64,000 bases of DNA from Haliscomenobacter sp041740695. Lineage in GTDB: Bacteria; Bacteroidota; Bacteroidia; Chitinophagales; Saprospiraceae. Positions within the stretch are counted from its first letter, which is position 1; the number at the start of each line of letters is the position of its first letter. The notes below the pieces were generated by a model, which was not told the origin of the DNA, ran no database searches, and worked only from the letters and a program-made list of their open reading frames with translations. The position numbers and the translations under genes were made by a program. The stretch covers positions 1-64,000 of the forward strand of contig NZ_JBGSLK010000017.1 in the NCBI RefSeq assembly GCF_041740695.1. Reading direction: 5' to 3'. Below, piece after piece: positions 1 to 7,689 of the stretch.

Positions 1-75
1 ATCCTTGATTTCATTGAGCTTATTAAGCGCTTCGTAACGTGAGGCCGCTAGGGCCAGAAATTCTTCCTTGCTCAT
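1..75 (-). CDS. N-terminal fragment of a probable transposase (runs off window start)
   Basis: Read on the minus strand from the ATG at 75 the frame is open to the window edge and gives 25 residues beginning MSKEEFLALAASRYEALNKL. This acidic, helical start resembles what I recall of the N-terminus of a transposase family common in Bacteroidota, but 25 residues are too few to prove it. It diverges from the AT-rich gene at 165, with an 11-bp inverted repeat between them. It could equally be the start of an unrelated gene. Confidence 0.4.
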   Translation of the reverse strand, partial: MSKEEFLALAASRYEALNKLNEIKD

Positions 76-107
76 CTTAATTGGCTTTGTACTCAAGATA
101 AGCCTTT

Positions 108-132
108 TTCAAATTGTCTGCGACAATTTGAA
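108..132. repeat. Perfect inverted repeat between divergent genes
   Basis: Arms at 108-118 and 122-132 are exact complements (TTCAAATTGTC and GACAATTTGAA) around a TGC centre. It lies between the leftward fragment starting at 75 and the rightward gene at 165, so it could be an operator, part of an insertion-sequence end or a weak terminator. The right arm contains the last in-frame stop (129-131) before the gene at 165. Confidence 0.6.
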
Positions 133-164
133 TTACACCCACTCGACATAACGCATACCTAAAG

Positions 165-1058
165 GTGAGTGATTCAGAAGAAGTCCAACAAGAAAACGCC
201 TTTATGAGATTTGTGTCTAATGACTTGATAATGAAAAGTGGCTATGATTTTGATTTTGTGTATTTTGAATATATGTTTTGTCTTATTAATAACGCATCAT
301 TTGATGAAGATCAATTGAGCTTGGAAAACCAAAGTTGGGAAAATTACAAAAGGAAAATCCAAGAATCAGAATTTCTGAAAATTGTCAATAAACTTCGCGG
401 GTATATCTGGATGACGAATGAGGAGTTCAATGGATATTTCTCTAAGTTTAAATTACTCGCATTAGAAAATCAGCTTTTAGTAGAAGAGGTTATTCTAGGG
501 ATTAGCTTGATTTGTTATTTAGACGAAAGAATAGACTTAGTAATCAATAAAAGGCACCTCATTGATGAAATTTTAGATTTCCAGCTTTTGAATACTACTA
601 AATTTGATTCAATAGAACAACTCCGTTTCGAAGATACTTTGGAGACTATCGGAAAGAAATATCCTGATGTTCAGAAGATACTTTATGATAAATTTAAAGC
701 AGCGACAGGAGAACAGTACCGTACCAAGCTTTTAGAAAAAATAGATGACCTTGACACATGGAAAGACGAGAATATAATACGTTCATATGTTGGCCTACTT
801 TCGGCTAATGAACTCATTGAGATTATTGAATCTAAAATTAAAGATCGTCATTTTCTAGATGTGTTTGATAGAAGTGTCAAGAATGCATATTCTTTCAAAG
901 ACCTGAACAAAATGTATTTTAGTGCACACATGGAAAAATTAGCCGAAATTAAAAGTTATTTGGAGCGCAATCTTGGAAGTAAGCAGTTAATTGACCTTAG
1001 TTGGTTCAAACTGCTCATAGAATCATTGAATACAGCATTATCAAACTTCACAAACTAA
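165..1058 (+). CDS. Hypothetical protein, AT-rich orphan
   Basis: I do not recognise this 297-residue protein. It looks cytosolic and helical, with many Leu, Ile, Glu and Lys, no signal peptide and no obvious membrane segment. The start used is GTG at 165. The frame stays open back to 132 with no better codon there, and the first ATG is at 204, so the 5' end may have been cut or fused by the neighbouring insertion-sequence-like DNA. The gene is clearly more AT-rich than everything downstream, which suggests recent acquisition. It could be a nuclease- or regulator-associated accessory gene, but no motif decides. Confidence 0.6.
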   Translation: MSDSEEVQQENAFMRFVSNDLIMKSGYDFDFVYFEYMFCLINNASFDEDQLSLENQSWENYKRKIQESEFLKIVNKLRGYIWMTNEEFNGYFSKFKLLALENQLLVEEVILGISLICYLDERIDLVINKRHLIDEILDFQLLNTTKFDSIEQLRFEDTLETIGKKYPDVQKILYDKFKAATGEQYRTKLLEKIDDLDTWKDENIIRSYVGLLSANELIEIIESKIKDRHFLDVFDRSVKNAYSFKDLNKMYFSAHMEKLAEIKSYLERNLGSKQLIDLSWFKLLIESLNTALSNFTN

Positions 1059-1178
1059 ACCAACTGTCTCGTCCTAAAATAGCTTTACATAGAATATCCA
1101 TACCTCCCCCACATCCCATTCCCCAATTTCCTCGTATATTCACCCAAACGATTCTGCCTACATCAAACTCTAGATCGC

Positions 1179-2723
1179 ATGCTCAACCTATCTGTCCTGC
1201 TTGAAGACAGCGCGCGGCGCTATCCACAAAAAACAGCCTATATTTTTGGCGAAGTTCAACTCAGTTTTGCCCAGGTCAACGGGGCGGCCAACCAAGTGGC
1301 CAATGGCCTGCGGGCGCAAGGCATTCAGCCGGGTGACAAAGTAGCCCTTAGTTGTTTCAACTTGCCCTATTTTCCGATCATCTATTTTGGGATTTTGAAA
1401 GCAGGTGCGGTAGTGGTGCCGCTCAGTGTACTGCTCAAAAAAGACGAAATTGTCTACCACCTCAGCGACAGTGAGGCCAAAGCATACTTTTGTTTTGTGG
1501 GCACACCCGATTTACCGATTGGCCAGATGGGGCACCAGGCCTTTGGCGAAGTGCCCAGCTGCGATCATTTTTTCCTCATCATGCCGCAGCCAACGGACGC
1601 ACCAGCGATACCAGGCGTGGCCACCCTGGGCAGTTTGATGGCCGGGCAATCCCCCGCTGGACAAGCTTATGCCACTGGTGCTGAAGATACCGCCATCATC
1701 ATTTACACTTCGGGTACTACGGGCCGCCCTAAAGGTGCTGAGCTGAGCCATAATAACCTCCTGCAAAACGCCATCCTTTCAGCCGATTTGGTGGGCATTC
1801 AGCCTGCGGATACTTTGTTGATTGTGCTGCCGCTTTTCCACATCTTTGCGATGACGGTACTGATGAATGCGGGTTTGTACCGTGGTGCCAGCAGTGTGCT
1901 GTTGCCACGTTTTGATGCTGAGGCAGTATTCGGGCTCATGGCCAAACACAAGGTCAGTGTTTTTGCCGGGGTGCCTACTATGTACTGGGGTTTGCTGAAC
2001 TACCGGGAAGAGAAATTCGACTACCCGAGCATCTCGGCCCAGCTGCGCATTGCGGTGTCGGGTGGTGCTTCACTGCCTGTACAAGTACTCAATGATTTTG
2101 AAGCCCGCTTCAATGTGCCGATTATTGAAGGTTACGGCATGTCGGAAGGCTCACCAGTAGTGACCTTTAACCATCCGGATCGCCCGCGTAAGCCGGGGAG
2201 CATTGGTACTCCCGTTTGGGGTGTCGAAGTGAAACTGTTAGACGACAAAGGTCAAACCGTGCCAGTAGGGGAGAAGGGGCAATTGCTTTACCGGGGCCAC
2301 AATGTGATGAAAGGGTATTACCGCAAGCCAGATGCTACCGCCGAATCCCTGCAAGATGGCTGGCTACACTCGGGTGATGTGGCGATTCAGGACGAAGACG
2401 GCTATTTTTACATTGTTGATCGCACCAAGGACATGATCATTCGGGGCGGCTTTAATGTGTATCCACGCGAGGTAGAAGAGGTGATGATTCAACACCCGGC
2501 CATTTCGCTAGTAGCAGTGATCGGGATACCCAACGATGAATACGGAGAAGAAATCAAGGCCTGTGTGGTATTGAAAGACGGAGCCAGTGCCAGCCCGGAG
2601 GAAATCATACAATGGACCGGCGAACGGATCGCGGCCTATAAATATCCCCGGGTGGTAGAGTTGTTGGATGCGCTGCCGATGAGTGCTACGGGTAAAATTT
2701 TGAAAAAGGAATTGCGAAAATAA
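1179..2723 (+). CDS. Long-chain fatty-acid--CoA ligase (AMP-binding family)
   Basis: Adenylate-forming enzyme that activates a fatty acid to acyl-AMP and then acyl-CoA, at the cytosolic side of the membrane. The 514 residues are the usual length for bacterial acyl-CoA synthetases. The phosphate-binding loop YTSGTTGRPKG is at residues 176-186, the adenine-binding motif GYGMSEG at about 318-324, the DGWLHSGD motif at about 389-396, the hinge KDMIIRGGFNVYP after that, and the C-terminal catalytic lysine region SATGKILKK near 502-510. The start ATG at 1179 sits at the normal distance from the first conserved block. No partner genes lie next to it, so the substrate cannot be read from context. A MITE-like repeat begins at the base after its TAA stop. 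Confidence 0.93.
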   Translation: MLNLSVLLEDSARRYPQKTAYIFGEVQLSFAQVNGAANQVANGLRAQGIQPGDKVALSCFNLPYFPIIYFGILKAGAVVVPLSVLLKKDEIVYHLSDSEAKAYFCFVGTPDLPIGQMGHQAFGEVPSCDHFFLIMPQPTDAPAIPGVATLGSLMAGQSPAGQAYATGAEDTAIIIYTSGTTGRPKGAELSHNNLLQNAILSADLVGIQPADTLLIVLPLFHIFAMTVLMNAGLYRGASSVLLPRFDAEAVFGLMAKHKVSVFAGVPTMYWGLLNYREEKFDYPSISAQLRIAVSGGASLPVQVLNDFEARFNVPIIEGYGMSEGSPVVTFNHPDRPRKPGSIGTPVWGVEVKLLDDKGQTVPVGEKGQLLYRGHNVMKGYYRKPDATAESLQDGWLHSGDVAIQDEDGYFYIVDRTKDMIIRGGFNVYPREVEEVMIQHPAISLVAVIGIPNDEYGEEIKACVVLKDGASASPEEIIQWTGERIAAYKYPRVVELLDALPMSATGKILKKELRK

Positions 2724-2842
2724 GGGGCGATAAAAAATAAGTGATCATTTTGCCAGAGGATTAGATGAGTAAACGTTTCATTTTAAGTGTCTTATCTAAT
2801 CCTTTGGCTCAGAAAAAATGATAACTTATTTTTGCCCACTAC
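2724..2842. mobile_element. MITE-like palindromic element, copy 1
   Basis: Imperfect palindrome of 119 bp, from GGGGCGATAAAAAATAAGTG to a right end reading TTTTTGCCCACTAC, with inner arms AGGATTAGAT and ATCTAATCCT. It is flanked by the direct repeat TAA (2721-2723 and 2843-2845); the left TAA is also the stop codon of the acyl-CoA ligase gene. Related copies lie at 3253-3373 and, inverted, at 63522-63642. It carries no coding capacity of its own. Confidence 0.8.
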
Positions 2843-2855
2843 TAAGGTGTTTGGG

Positions 2856-3071
2856 CTAAGACCAGAGCATATTCCGGCCCGCCTTGATGTACTTTTTGAC
2901 ATTCAACCAAAAAGCCATCACCAGGTATACGATGATTGGTGACCCTAAGGTAACGAAGGAAGCGTAGATGAAATACAAACGCACCCGATCAGGAGATAGG
3001 CCCATTTTTTGACCAACGTAACTGCAAACGCCAAAGGCGGAGCGGGCCAGGAGGGATTTGACTTCTTTCAT
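2856..3071 (-). CDS. PspC-domain small membrane protein
   Basis: Small protein of 71 residues with the PspC-type core: FGVCSYVGQKMGLSPDRVRL followed by one hydrophobic membrane segment (about residues 33-55). Bacteroidota carry short stand-alone PspC proteins of this size. In enterobacteria PspC is a membrane sensor of envelope stress, but that role cannot be assumed here. It stands alone between two MITE-like copies. The ATG at 3071 is the only plausible start. Confidence 0.75.
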   Translation of the reverse strand: MKEVKSLLARSAFGVCSYVGQKMGLSPDRVRLYFIYASFVTLGSPIIVYLVMAFWLNVKKYIKAGRNMLWS

Positions 3072-3210
3072 AGCTGTTGCTTAAAACATGGTTAACCAAA
3101 AGAACATGCAAATTAACGCAATATCGGTAAAAAGGTTGTACAAGCCGGGTATTTTCAAGTGCAACAAGAAAGAAGTATTTTAACCAGAGCGACATTTTTT
3201 AGCAAAAAGA

Positions 3211-3407
3211 ACACAAAGACAGCACAAAGGGCCCAAAGTTAGACGTTGACTAGGGGCGATAAAAAAATAAATGTTCATTTTGCCATAGGATTAGATAAGA
3301 AAACGGTTCAATTTAAGTGTCTTATCTAATCCTATGGCTTAGGAAAAATGAACATTTATTTTTGCCCCACTACCTAGGCTTTGTATCCTTTGTGCTGCTT
3401 TGTGCTG
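3211..3407. repeat. Inverted repeat interrupted by MITE copy 2
   Basis: The arm at 3211-3238 (ACACAAAGACAGCACAAAGG and following bases) is matched in reverse complement by 3379-3407 (CCTTTGTGCTGCTTTGTGCT inside it), with a few mismatches. The MITE-like copy at 3253-3373 and its CTA duplication occupy the loop. The older palindrome therefore probably lay 3' of the sigma-factor gene (stop at 3428) before the MITE entered it. Confidence 0.65.
3253..3373. mobile_element. MITE-like palindromic element, copy 2
   Basis: 121-bp copy of the family, in the same orientation as copy 1. It begins GGGGCGATAAAAAAATAAAT and ends TTTTTGCCCCACTAC. The flanking direct repeat is CTA (3250-3252 and 3374-3376). 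The inner arms TAGGATTAGATAAG and CTTATCTAATCCTA pair perfectly over 14 bp, and compensating differences relative to copy 1 (TAGGATTAG with CTAATCCTA) suggest the stem itself is maintained. Confidence 0.8.
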
Positions 3408-3427
3408 AAAATCAAAAAAGATGTAAG

Positions 3428-3973
3428 CTACAACATTTCAACTCGCAGTTGTTTGAGTGCTCGGGTCATTTGGGTTTCTACCGTTTTGATGGAAATGCCA
3501 AGGCGATTGGCTATTTCCTGGTACTTGAGGCCCTCGTGGCGACTCAATTGGAATACGGTACGACATTGTGGCGGCAAACGTAAAATTGCAGAGTCAATTT
3601 TTTGCTGGGTTTCTCGTCCGATTAGGGTATCGTAGGCATCAGGCCCGGGGCAGGCCTGATCGTAAAGACAGTCGTCGGAATTGTGTTGTTGTTTTTTGGA
3701 CTGGCGCTGCATATCGATGGCCATATTGCGCACACTGGCGTAGAGGTAATATTTTGCGGAAGTTTTGATGTTGATTTGAGCGCGATTTTTCCAAATTTTG
3801 TAAAATACTTCCGATACGGCCTCTTCGGCAGCTTGCGGACTGTGCAGGTAGCGGGTCGCGAAGCTGCACAATAGTACGTATTGGTTTTTAAAAAGGGCCT
3901 CAAAACTGGCCGAATCGCCTTGTTCCAGGGTTTGCTTGAACAACGTTTCGATGTGGTGGTTTTGTGCAGCCAT
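3428..3973 (-). CDS. RNA polymerase sigma-70 factor, ECF subfamily
   Basis: 181-residue ECF sigma factor. Region 2 covers about residues 24-95 (FEALFKNQYVLLCSFATRYL, then AAEEAVSEVFYKIWKNR) and region 4 about 127-178 (LPPQCRTVFQLSRHEGLKYQ, then EIANRLGISIKTVETQMTRA). This is the Bacteroidota FecI-like family often paired with a FecR-type anti-sigma factor, a TonB receptor and a SusD protein. Here no anti-sigma gene follows: the 3' side holds only repeats and the PspC-like gene. Its start is 120 bp from a perfect LacI-type operator and it diverges from a LacI regulator, so control by that regulator is possible (inference). Confidence 0.9.
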   Translation of the reverse strand: MAAQNHHIETLFKQTLEQGDSASFEALFKNQYVLLCSFATRYLHSPQAAEEAVSEVFYKIWKNRAQINIKTSAKYYLYASVRNMAIDMQRQSKKQQHNSDDCLYDQACPGPDAYDTLIGRETQQKIDSAILRLPPQCRTVFQLSRHEGLKYQEIANRLGISIKTVETQMTRALKQLRVEML

Positions 3974-4101
3974 AATGAAGTCCGTTTAGGAATTCCGAAG
4001 TTTATTTGGAAAATATCCCCATTCCCTGAAGAATACTCGAAATTAGTTCAATTCGTGGTATTTGTTTTGGTAAATGGCGATAAAATGCCTCAAAAATGTA
4101 T

Positions 4102-4113
4102 GTAAACGTTTAC
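4102..4113. promoter_or_regulatory. LacI-family operator palindrome
   Basis: GTAAACGTTTAC is a perfect 12-bp palindrome with the central CG pair typical of LacI/PurR-family operators. It lies between the divergent sigma-factor gene (start 3973) and the LacI-family gene (start 4194). Autoregulation by the adjacent LacI protein, possibly with control of the sigma factor, is the obvious inference. Confidence 0.7.
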
Positions 4114-4193
4114 GGAACTTTTTAGACGGGTAGATAAATCCCCTTCCTTTTTCTGAATTTGAGTAATATTGTAGGATCAACAAAAGCCAAGCC

Positions 4194-5201
4194 ATGCCGC
4201 AAGTCAGCATAAAGGACATCGCCCGGATGCTCAACATCTCGGTTGCCACGGTATCGCGGGCCTTGCACAATCGGTATGATGTAAAACCTGAAACCAAACA
4301 AAAGGTCTTGGAACTGGCTGAGCGCTTGAATTACCGGCCGAGCTCACACGCCATTGGGTTGTTGAAAAAACGTACCCACACGATTGGTTTGGTCGTACCT
4401 GAGATTGACAACCAGTTTTTTTCGGAAATCATCAATGGACTGGAAAATGTAGCGTACCAGCAAGGCTACAACGTGATGATTTTCCAATCCCAAAACATCT
4501 ACGAGCGGGAAGTAAAAATAATCGATCAATTGATTGGTGCAAGGGTAGACGGGATAGCCATCTCGATTGGTAGTTCTACCCTGGATTTTAAACACCTTAA
4601 CATGCTCAAAGACCTAGATATTCCCCTCGCGATGTTCGATCGGGCCAATGATCAGGTGTATGGCCATAAAATCATCAACGACAATTTTGAAGGTGGGTAC
4701 AAAGCGGGTGAGTTTTTGATCAAAAGTGGTCGGAAGCGGATTGCCCATATTGCTGGACCCTCTACGCTGAAGTTGACCCGCTTGCGCATGCAAGGGTTTA
4801 AAGCCGCACTGCGGGATGCCCAGATGGAGCTGCGCCCGGAATACCTAGTGCATACTACTTTTCGGATGGAAGATAGTCATCAAACGGCGCTGGACTTGTT
4901 GCATCTGCCTGAGCCCCCCGATGCCATTTTTGCGGTAAGTGATTATGTTGCCTTGGGTGTGCTCAAGGCTGCGCGGGAGTTGAACTTGCATGTCCCAAAT
5001 GATTTGGCGCTAATTGGATTCACCAATCTTGCAGTAGGCCCTTTATTAGAACCTCCGCTTACCACCATCAGCCAACAATCTTATGAAATGGGAGAAGAAA
5101 CGGCCCGCATCCTCCTCGAAAACATCGAATCTCCAGACAAAGACTTCAAATTACAAACACGGATTTTTAAACCGGAATTGGTTATTCGCAATTCTGTGTG
5201 A
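4194..5201 (+). CDS. LacI-family transcriptional regulator
   Basis: 335-residue repressor or activator of the LacI/GalR family. The N-terminal helix-turn-helix reads VSIKDIARMLNISVATVSRA, followed by the hinge region LNYRPSSHAIGLLKKR. The rest is a periplasmic-binding-protein-like sugar-sensing domain: TIGLVVPEIDNQFFSEIING, then FDRANDQVYGHKIINDNFEG, and PPDAIFAVSDYVALGVLKAA near residues 240-260. The start ATG at 4194 gives the standard family N-terminus. No sugar-utilisation genes are adjacent, so the inducer is unknown. A LacI-type operator lies 80 bp upstream. Confidence 0.93.
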   Translation: MPQVSIKDIARMLNISVATVSRALHNRYDVKPETKQKVLELAERLNYRPSSHAIGLLKKRTHTIGLVVPEIDNQFFSEIINGLENVAYQQGYNVMIFQSQNIYEREVKIIDQLIGARVDGIAISIGSSTLDFKHLNMLKDLDIPLAMFDRANDQVYGHKIINDNFEGGYKAGEFLIKSGRKRIAHIAGPSTLKLTRLRMQGFKAALRDAQMELRPEYLVHTTFRMEDSHQTALDLLHLPEPPDAIFAVSDYVALGVLKAARELNLHVPNDLALIGFTNLAVGPLLEPPLTTISQQSYEMGEETARILLENIESPDKDFKLQTRIFKPELVIRNSV

Positions 5202-5234
5202 GCTGACAGCTGATTGCTCATAGCTGATCGCTTA
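5202..5234. repeat. AGCTGATTGCTCAT-type intergenic repeat, copy 1
   Basis: Begins at the base after the TGA stop of the LacI-family gene and contains CAGCTGATTGCTCATAGCTG. The same sequence family, as an inverted pair, fills 10429-10515 after the helix-hairpin-helix gene. Confidence 0.65.
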
Positions 5235-5271
5235 AAAAAAAGAAACCCGCTCCGGCGAACCAAAGCGGGCT
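5234..5271 (-). terminator. Intrinsic terminator of the glutamine synthetase gene
   Basis: Read on the minus strand, a stem of CCCGCT with AGCGGG around a 12-nt loop is followed by TTTCTTTTTTTT. It lies 25 bp beyond the glutamine synthetase stop. Confidence 0.75.
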
Positions 5272-5295
5272 AGTTGGCATATGTCTATGCAGGAA

Positions 5296-6306
5296 CTAGA
5301 GCGAAGCAGATTTGACCGTCTTGATGATCACTGCAGCCACTTTGTAGGGGTCAGCAGCGGAGTTTGGACGACGATCTTCCAAATAACCTTTCCAGCCTTT
5401 TTCAACGGTAACGACAGGGATGCGGATTGAAGCACCACGGTCAGATACACCATAGCTGAAGGCATCAATGGATTGAGTCTCGTGCTTACCCGTCAGGCGT
5501 AAGTGGTTATCTGGGCCGTAAACAGCGATGTGCTCGGCGATAACCGGACGGAAAGATTCGAGAACTTTTTCGTATGTTTCTTTACTTCCTGCAGTACGCA
5601 AGAGGGTATTTGAGAAGTTAGCGTGCATACCGGAGCCATTCCAGTCACCTTTTACAGGTTTGCAATGCCACTCGATGGAAAGGCCATGTTGTTCACCAAC
5701 GCGCTCAAGCAAATAACGAGCAACCCAAATTTGGTCACCAGCAGATTTAGCACCTTTGGCAAAAATCTGGAATTCCCATTGGCCAGTAGCGACTTCTGCG
5801 TTGATCCCTTCAACGTTCAGGCCAGCCTCGAGGCAAATATCCAGGTGCTCTTCAATGATGTCGCGGCCATAAGCCTTGCCGTAACCAACGGAGCAATAGT
5901 ATGGACCTTGTGGTGCCGGATAACCGTTTTCTGGGAAGCCCAGTGGTTTGCTGGTTGCAGGATCCCAAAGGAAATATTCTTGTTCAAAACCGAACCAAAA
6001 GTCGTCATCGTCATCTTCGATCATTGCACGACCATTGGATGGGTGTGCAGCACCATCGGCGCTCAGTACTTCGGTCATTACCAACCAGCCATTTTTGCGA
6101 GCTGGGTCTTGATACAAGGCAACAGGTTTCAGCAGACAGTCGGAGGAGTTACCTGGAGCTTGCTCCGTAGAGCTACCATCGAAAGACCACATTGGGCAAT
6201 CTTCCAGTTTTCCGCTAAAATCTTCAACAATTTTTGTTTTACTGCGCAAGCTTTGCATAGGTTGATAGCCATCCAACCAAATGTACTCTAGTTTTGCTTT
6301 TGCCAT
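5296..6306 (-). CDS. Glutamine synthetase, type II (GSII)
   Basis: Makes glutamine from glutamate, ammonia and ATP in the cytosol. At 336 residues it is the short GSII (eukaryote-like) form, not the 450-residue GlnA or the 700-residue GSIII. The beta-grasp domain is at about residues 1-90. Catalytic-domain signatures are FGFEQEYFLW (105-114, metal-binding glutamates), WEFQ (177-180), GDWNGSGMHANFS (220-232), DRGASIRIP (289-297) and YLEDRRPNSAADPY (308-321). It follows a porin gene on the same strand with a 102-bp gap that contains a hairpin, so the two may form a nitrogen-assimilation unit (inference). An intrinsic terminator follows. Confidence 0.95.
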   Translation of the reverse strand: MAKAKLEYIWLDGYQPMQSLRSKTKIVEDFSGKLEDCPMWSFDGSSTEQAPGNSSDCLLKPVALYQDPARKNGWLVMTEVLSADGAAHPSNGRAMIEDDDDDFWFGFEQEYFLWDPATSKPLGFPENGYPAPQGPYYCSVGYGKAYGRDIIEEHLDICLEAGLNVEGINAEVATGQWEFQIFAKGAKSAGDQIWVARYLLERVGEQHGLSIEWHCKPVKGDWNGSGMHANFSNTLLRTAGSKETYEKVLESFRPVIAEHIAVYGPDNHLRLTGKHETQSIDAFSYGVSDRGASIRIPVVTVEKGWKGYLEDRRPNSAADPYKVAAVIIKTVKSASL

Positions 6307-6349
6307 GACTGCTTTTAGTTTAAAAATTTTGTGTTTAAGGTGAAAGGCA

Positions 6350-6387
6350 GAGTGCCCAAATACTGCAGAAGGCAGGTTTGAGCACTC
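6350..6387 (-). terminator. Hairpin between porin and glutamine synthetase genes
   Basis: Arms GAGTGCCCAAA (6350-6360) and TTTGAGCACTC (6377-6387) pair with one mismatch. Read on the minus strand it lies 22 bp after the porin stop and is followed by TGCCTTTC, a weak U tract. It may be a partial terminator or a processing stem that sets the ratio of porin to glutamine synthetase message. Confidence 0.5.
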
Positions 6388-6408
6388 TATCTCTATCTCA
6401 TGTTTGAG

Positions 6409-7509
6409 TTAGAAGCTATACACAGCAGCCAAGAGGAATACTGAATTTGCCTTCAGTGCCTCATCGCTGTATGAGGTAAAGGTGCCAGTGGCTTTAGCGG
6501 AATCAAAACGCAATTCTGGGATGAAACGCAAGTTGCTCCCTACGGTAATGTTGCCAGAAATAGTCAGCGCAAAAATGTTATTGTCTTCTTCTCCAAAGAG
6601 GAAGCCATCTTTATCGCTGATGGTTTCAGCGCGCAACCCCATGAGGAAAGAATCGCTGAAAGCATACTTGGCATACAAAGCCGCACCTGACCAACTGGCA
6701 TCGCCATCATCTGAGCTTAACATACGTGTAGAAGCGTTGAAACCCAATCCGAATTTTTCCGTTGCCTGAAAAGAAGCGGTAATGTCAAACTGATTGCTCA
6801 TGATTTCAGGCGTATCTTCGGTTTCTTCGGCAAAGCGACCACCCAGATAGTTCAAGTAAGCGGAAAAATTGCCACCAGCGTAGGAAAGCTGGCCACCAAT
6901 GTGTTGGCCTTTTACCACATCAATTTTGGTATCGGTATCGCTAAACATGCCCAACATCACTCCAAAGTTATCCGAAAGCGCAAGATTCGCTTTGATACCC
7001 GTATGGAAGAATGGGCCGTAAGAAAACTGGTATGAAGTACTGTAGTTCACATTGACGTTCGCATCAATGACCTCATAACCATAATAAGTACTGAAGTTAC
7101 CCACTGTAAACTTCAACGCGTCGGTTGGCGAATAAGTGACAAACAATTGTTTGATGGCAGTCAGGGTAGTTACCTTCCCGTCTGCATCAAATCCACCATT
7201 GGCAGCTTCAGCACGAGGGCCGAATGCAATGTCAGCCACAAAACCTACTTTACCTTCTTTGGAGAAGATCACGTTGGCCATGCCCAAATTGAACGAGTTG
7301 TTGGATCCACCAGTAAAGCTAGTGGGGAGTGGTGCTTTTCCCGCCAGGAAATAGGCATCCACTGCACCTTTGATTTCAAATGGAGATTCTGGAATGGAGT
7401 CTCCTTCGTTCTGAATTCCTGCCGTTGCAAGATCAGTGTTACTAGCAAAAGAAATGTTTGCGAGAGAAGCAAACACAAATAGACATACTGCACTGTAAAA
7501 AATTCTCAT
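6409..7509 (-). CDS. Outer-membrane beta-barrel porin (OmpL/BBP2-like)
   Basis: Predicted outer-membrane channel of 366 residues. The start chosen is the ATG at 7509, because it gives a proper signal peptide (MRIFYSAVCLFVFASLANIS, cleaved near FAS). A longer frame to 7593 would put a non-secretory leader in front. The mature part alternates amphipathic strands with short turns (for example VGFVADIAFGPRA, LSYAGGNFSAYLNYLGGRF) and ends in SVFLLAAVYSF, with the terminal aromatic residue usual for barrel insertion. It resembles putative porin-2 proteins. It precedes the glutamine synthetase gene, which suggests a role in uptake of a nitrogen source (inference). Confidence 0.8.
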   Translation of the reverse strand: MRIFYSAVCLFVFASLANISFASNTDLATAGIQNEGDSIPESPFEIKGAVDAYFLAGKAPLPTSFTGGSNNSFNLGMANVIFSKEGKVGFVADIAFGPRAEAANGGFDADGKVTTLTAIKQLFVTYSPTDALKFTVGNFSTYYGYEVIDANVNVNYSTSYQFSYGPFFHTGIKANLALSDNFGVMLGMFSDTDTKIDVVKGQHIGGQLSYAGGNFSAYLNYLGGRFAEETEDTPEIMSNQFDITASFQATEKFGLGFNASTRMLSSDDGDASWSGAALYAKYAFSDSFLMGLRAETISDKDGFLFGEEDNNIFALTISGNITVGSNLRFIPELRFDSAKATGTFTSYSDEALKANSVFLLAAVYSF

Positions 7510-7651
7510 GTTCAGATATTTGAGGGTTAGAGAAAGAACAAACCAACATTTGGGCACAACTTGAGATTGTGCTAACCCATTAATGCTCACCACGAATAGA
7601 GTGAATCTTAGTGGGTATGATGATAATCCATTCTCATCCTCTCAAAAATCA

Positions 7652-7683
7652 TTTGAGAAAATGCGCAAGATGTTATACCTTTG
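7652..7683 (+). promoter_or_regulatory. Bacteroidota-type promoter for candidate small RNA
   Basis: TACCTTTG at 7676-7683 matches the -7 element TAnnTTTG, and TTTG at 7652-7655 fits the -33 element with a 20-nt spacer. No protein gene follows on this strand before the terminator at 7724-7760. Confidence 0.6.
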
Positions 7684-7689
7684 CTCAGC

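Noticed and set aside
3317..3583. 88-codon frame starting MSYLILWL
   Set aside because: Begins in MITE copy 2 and runs antisense to the sigma-factor gene.
5623..6291. 222-codon + strand frame
   Set aside because: Antisense to glutamine synthetase, whose motifs leave no doubt about the coding strand.
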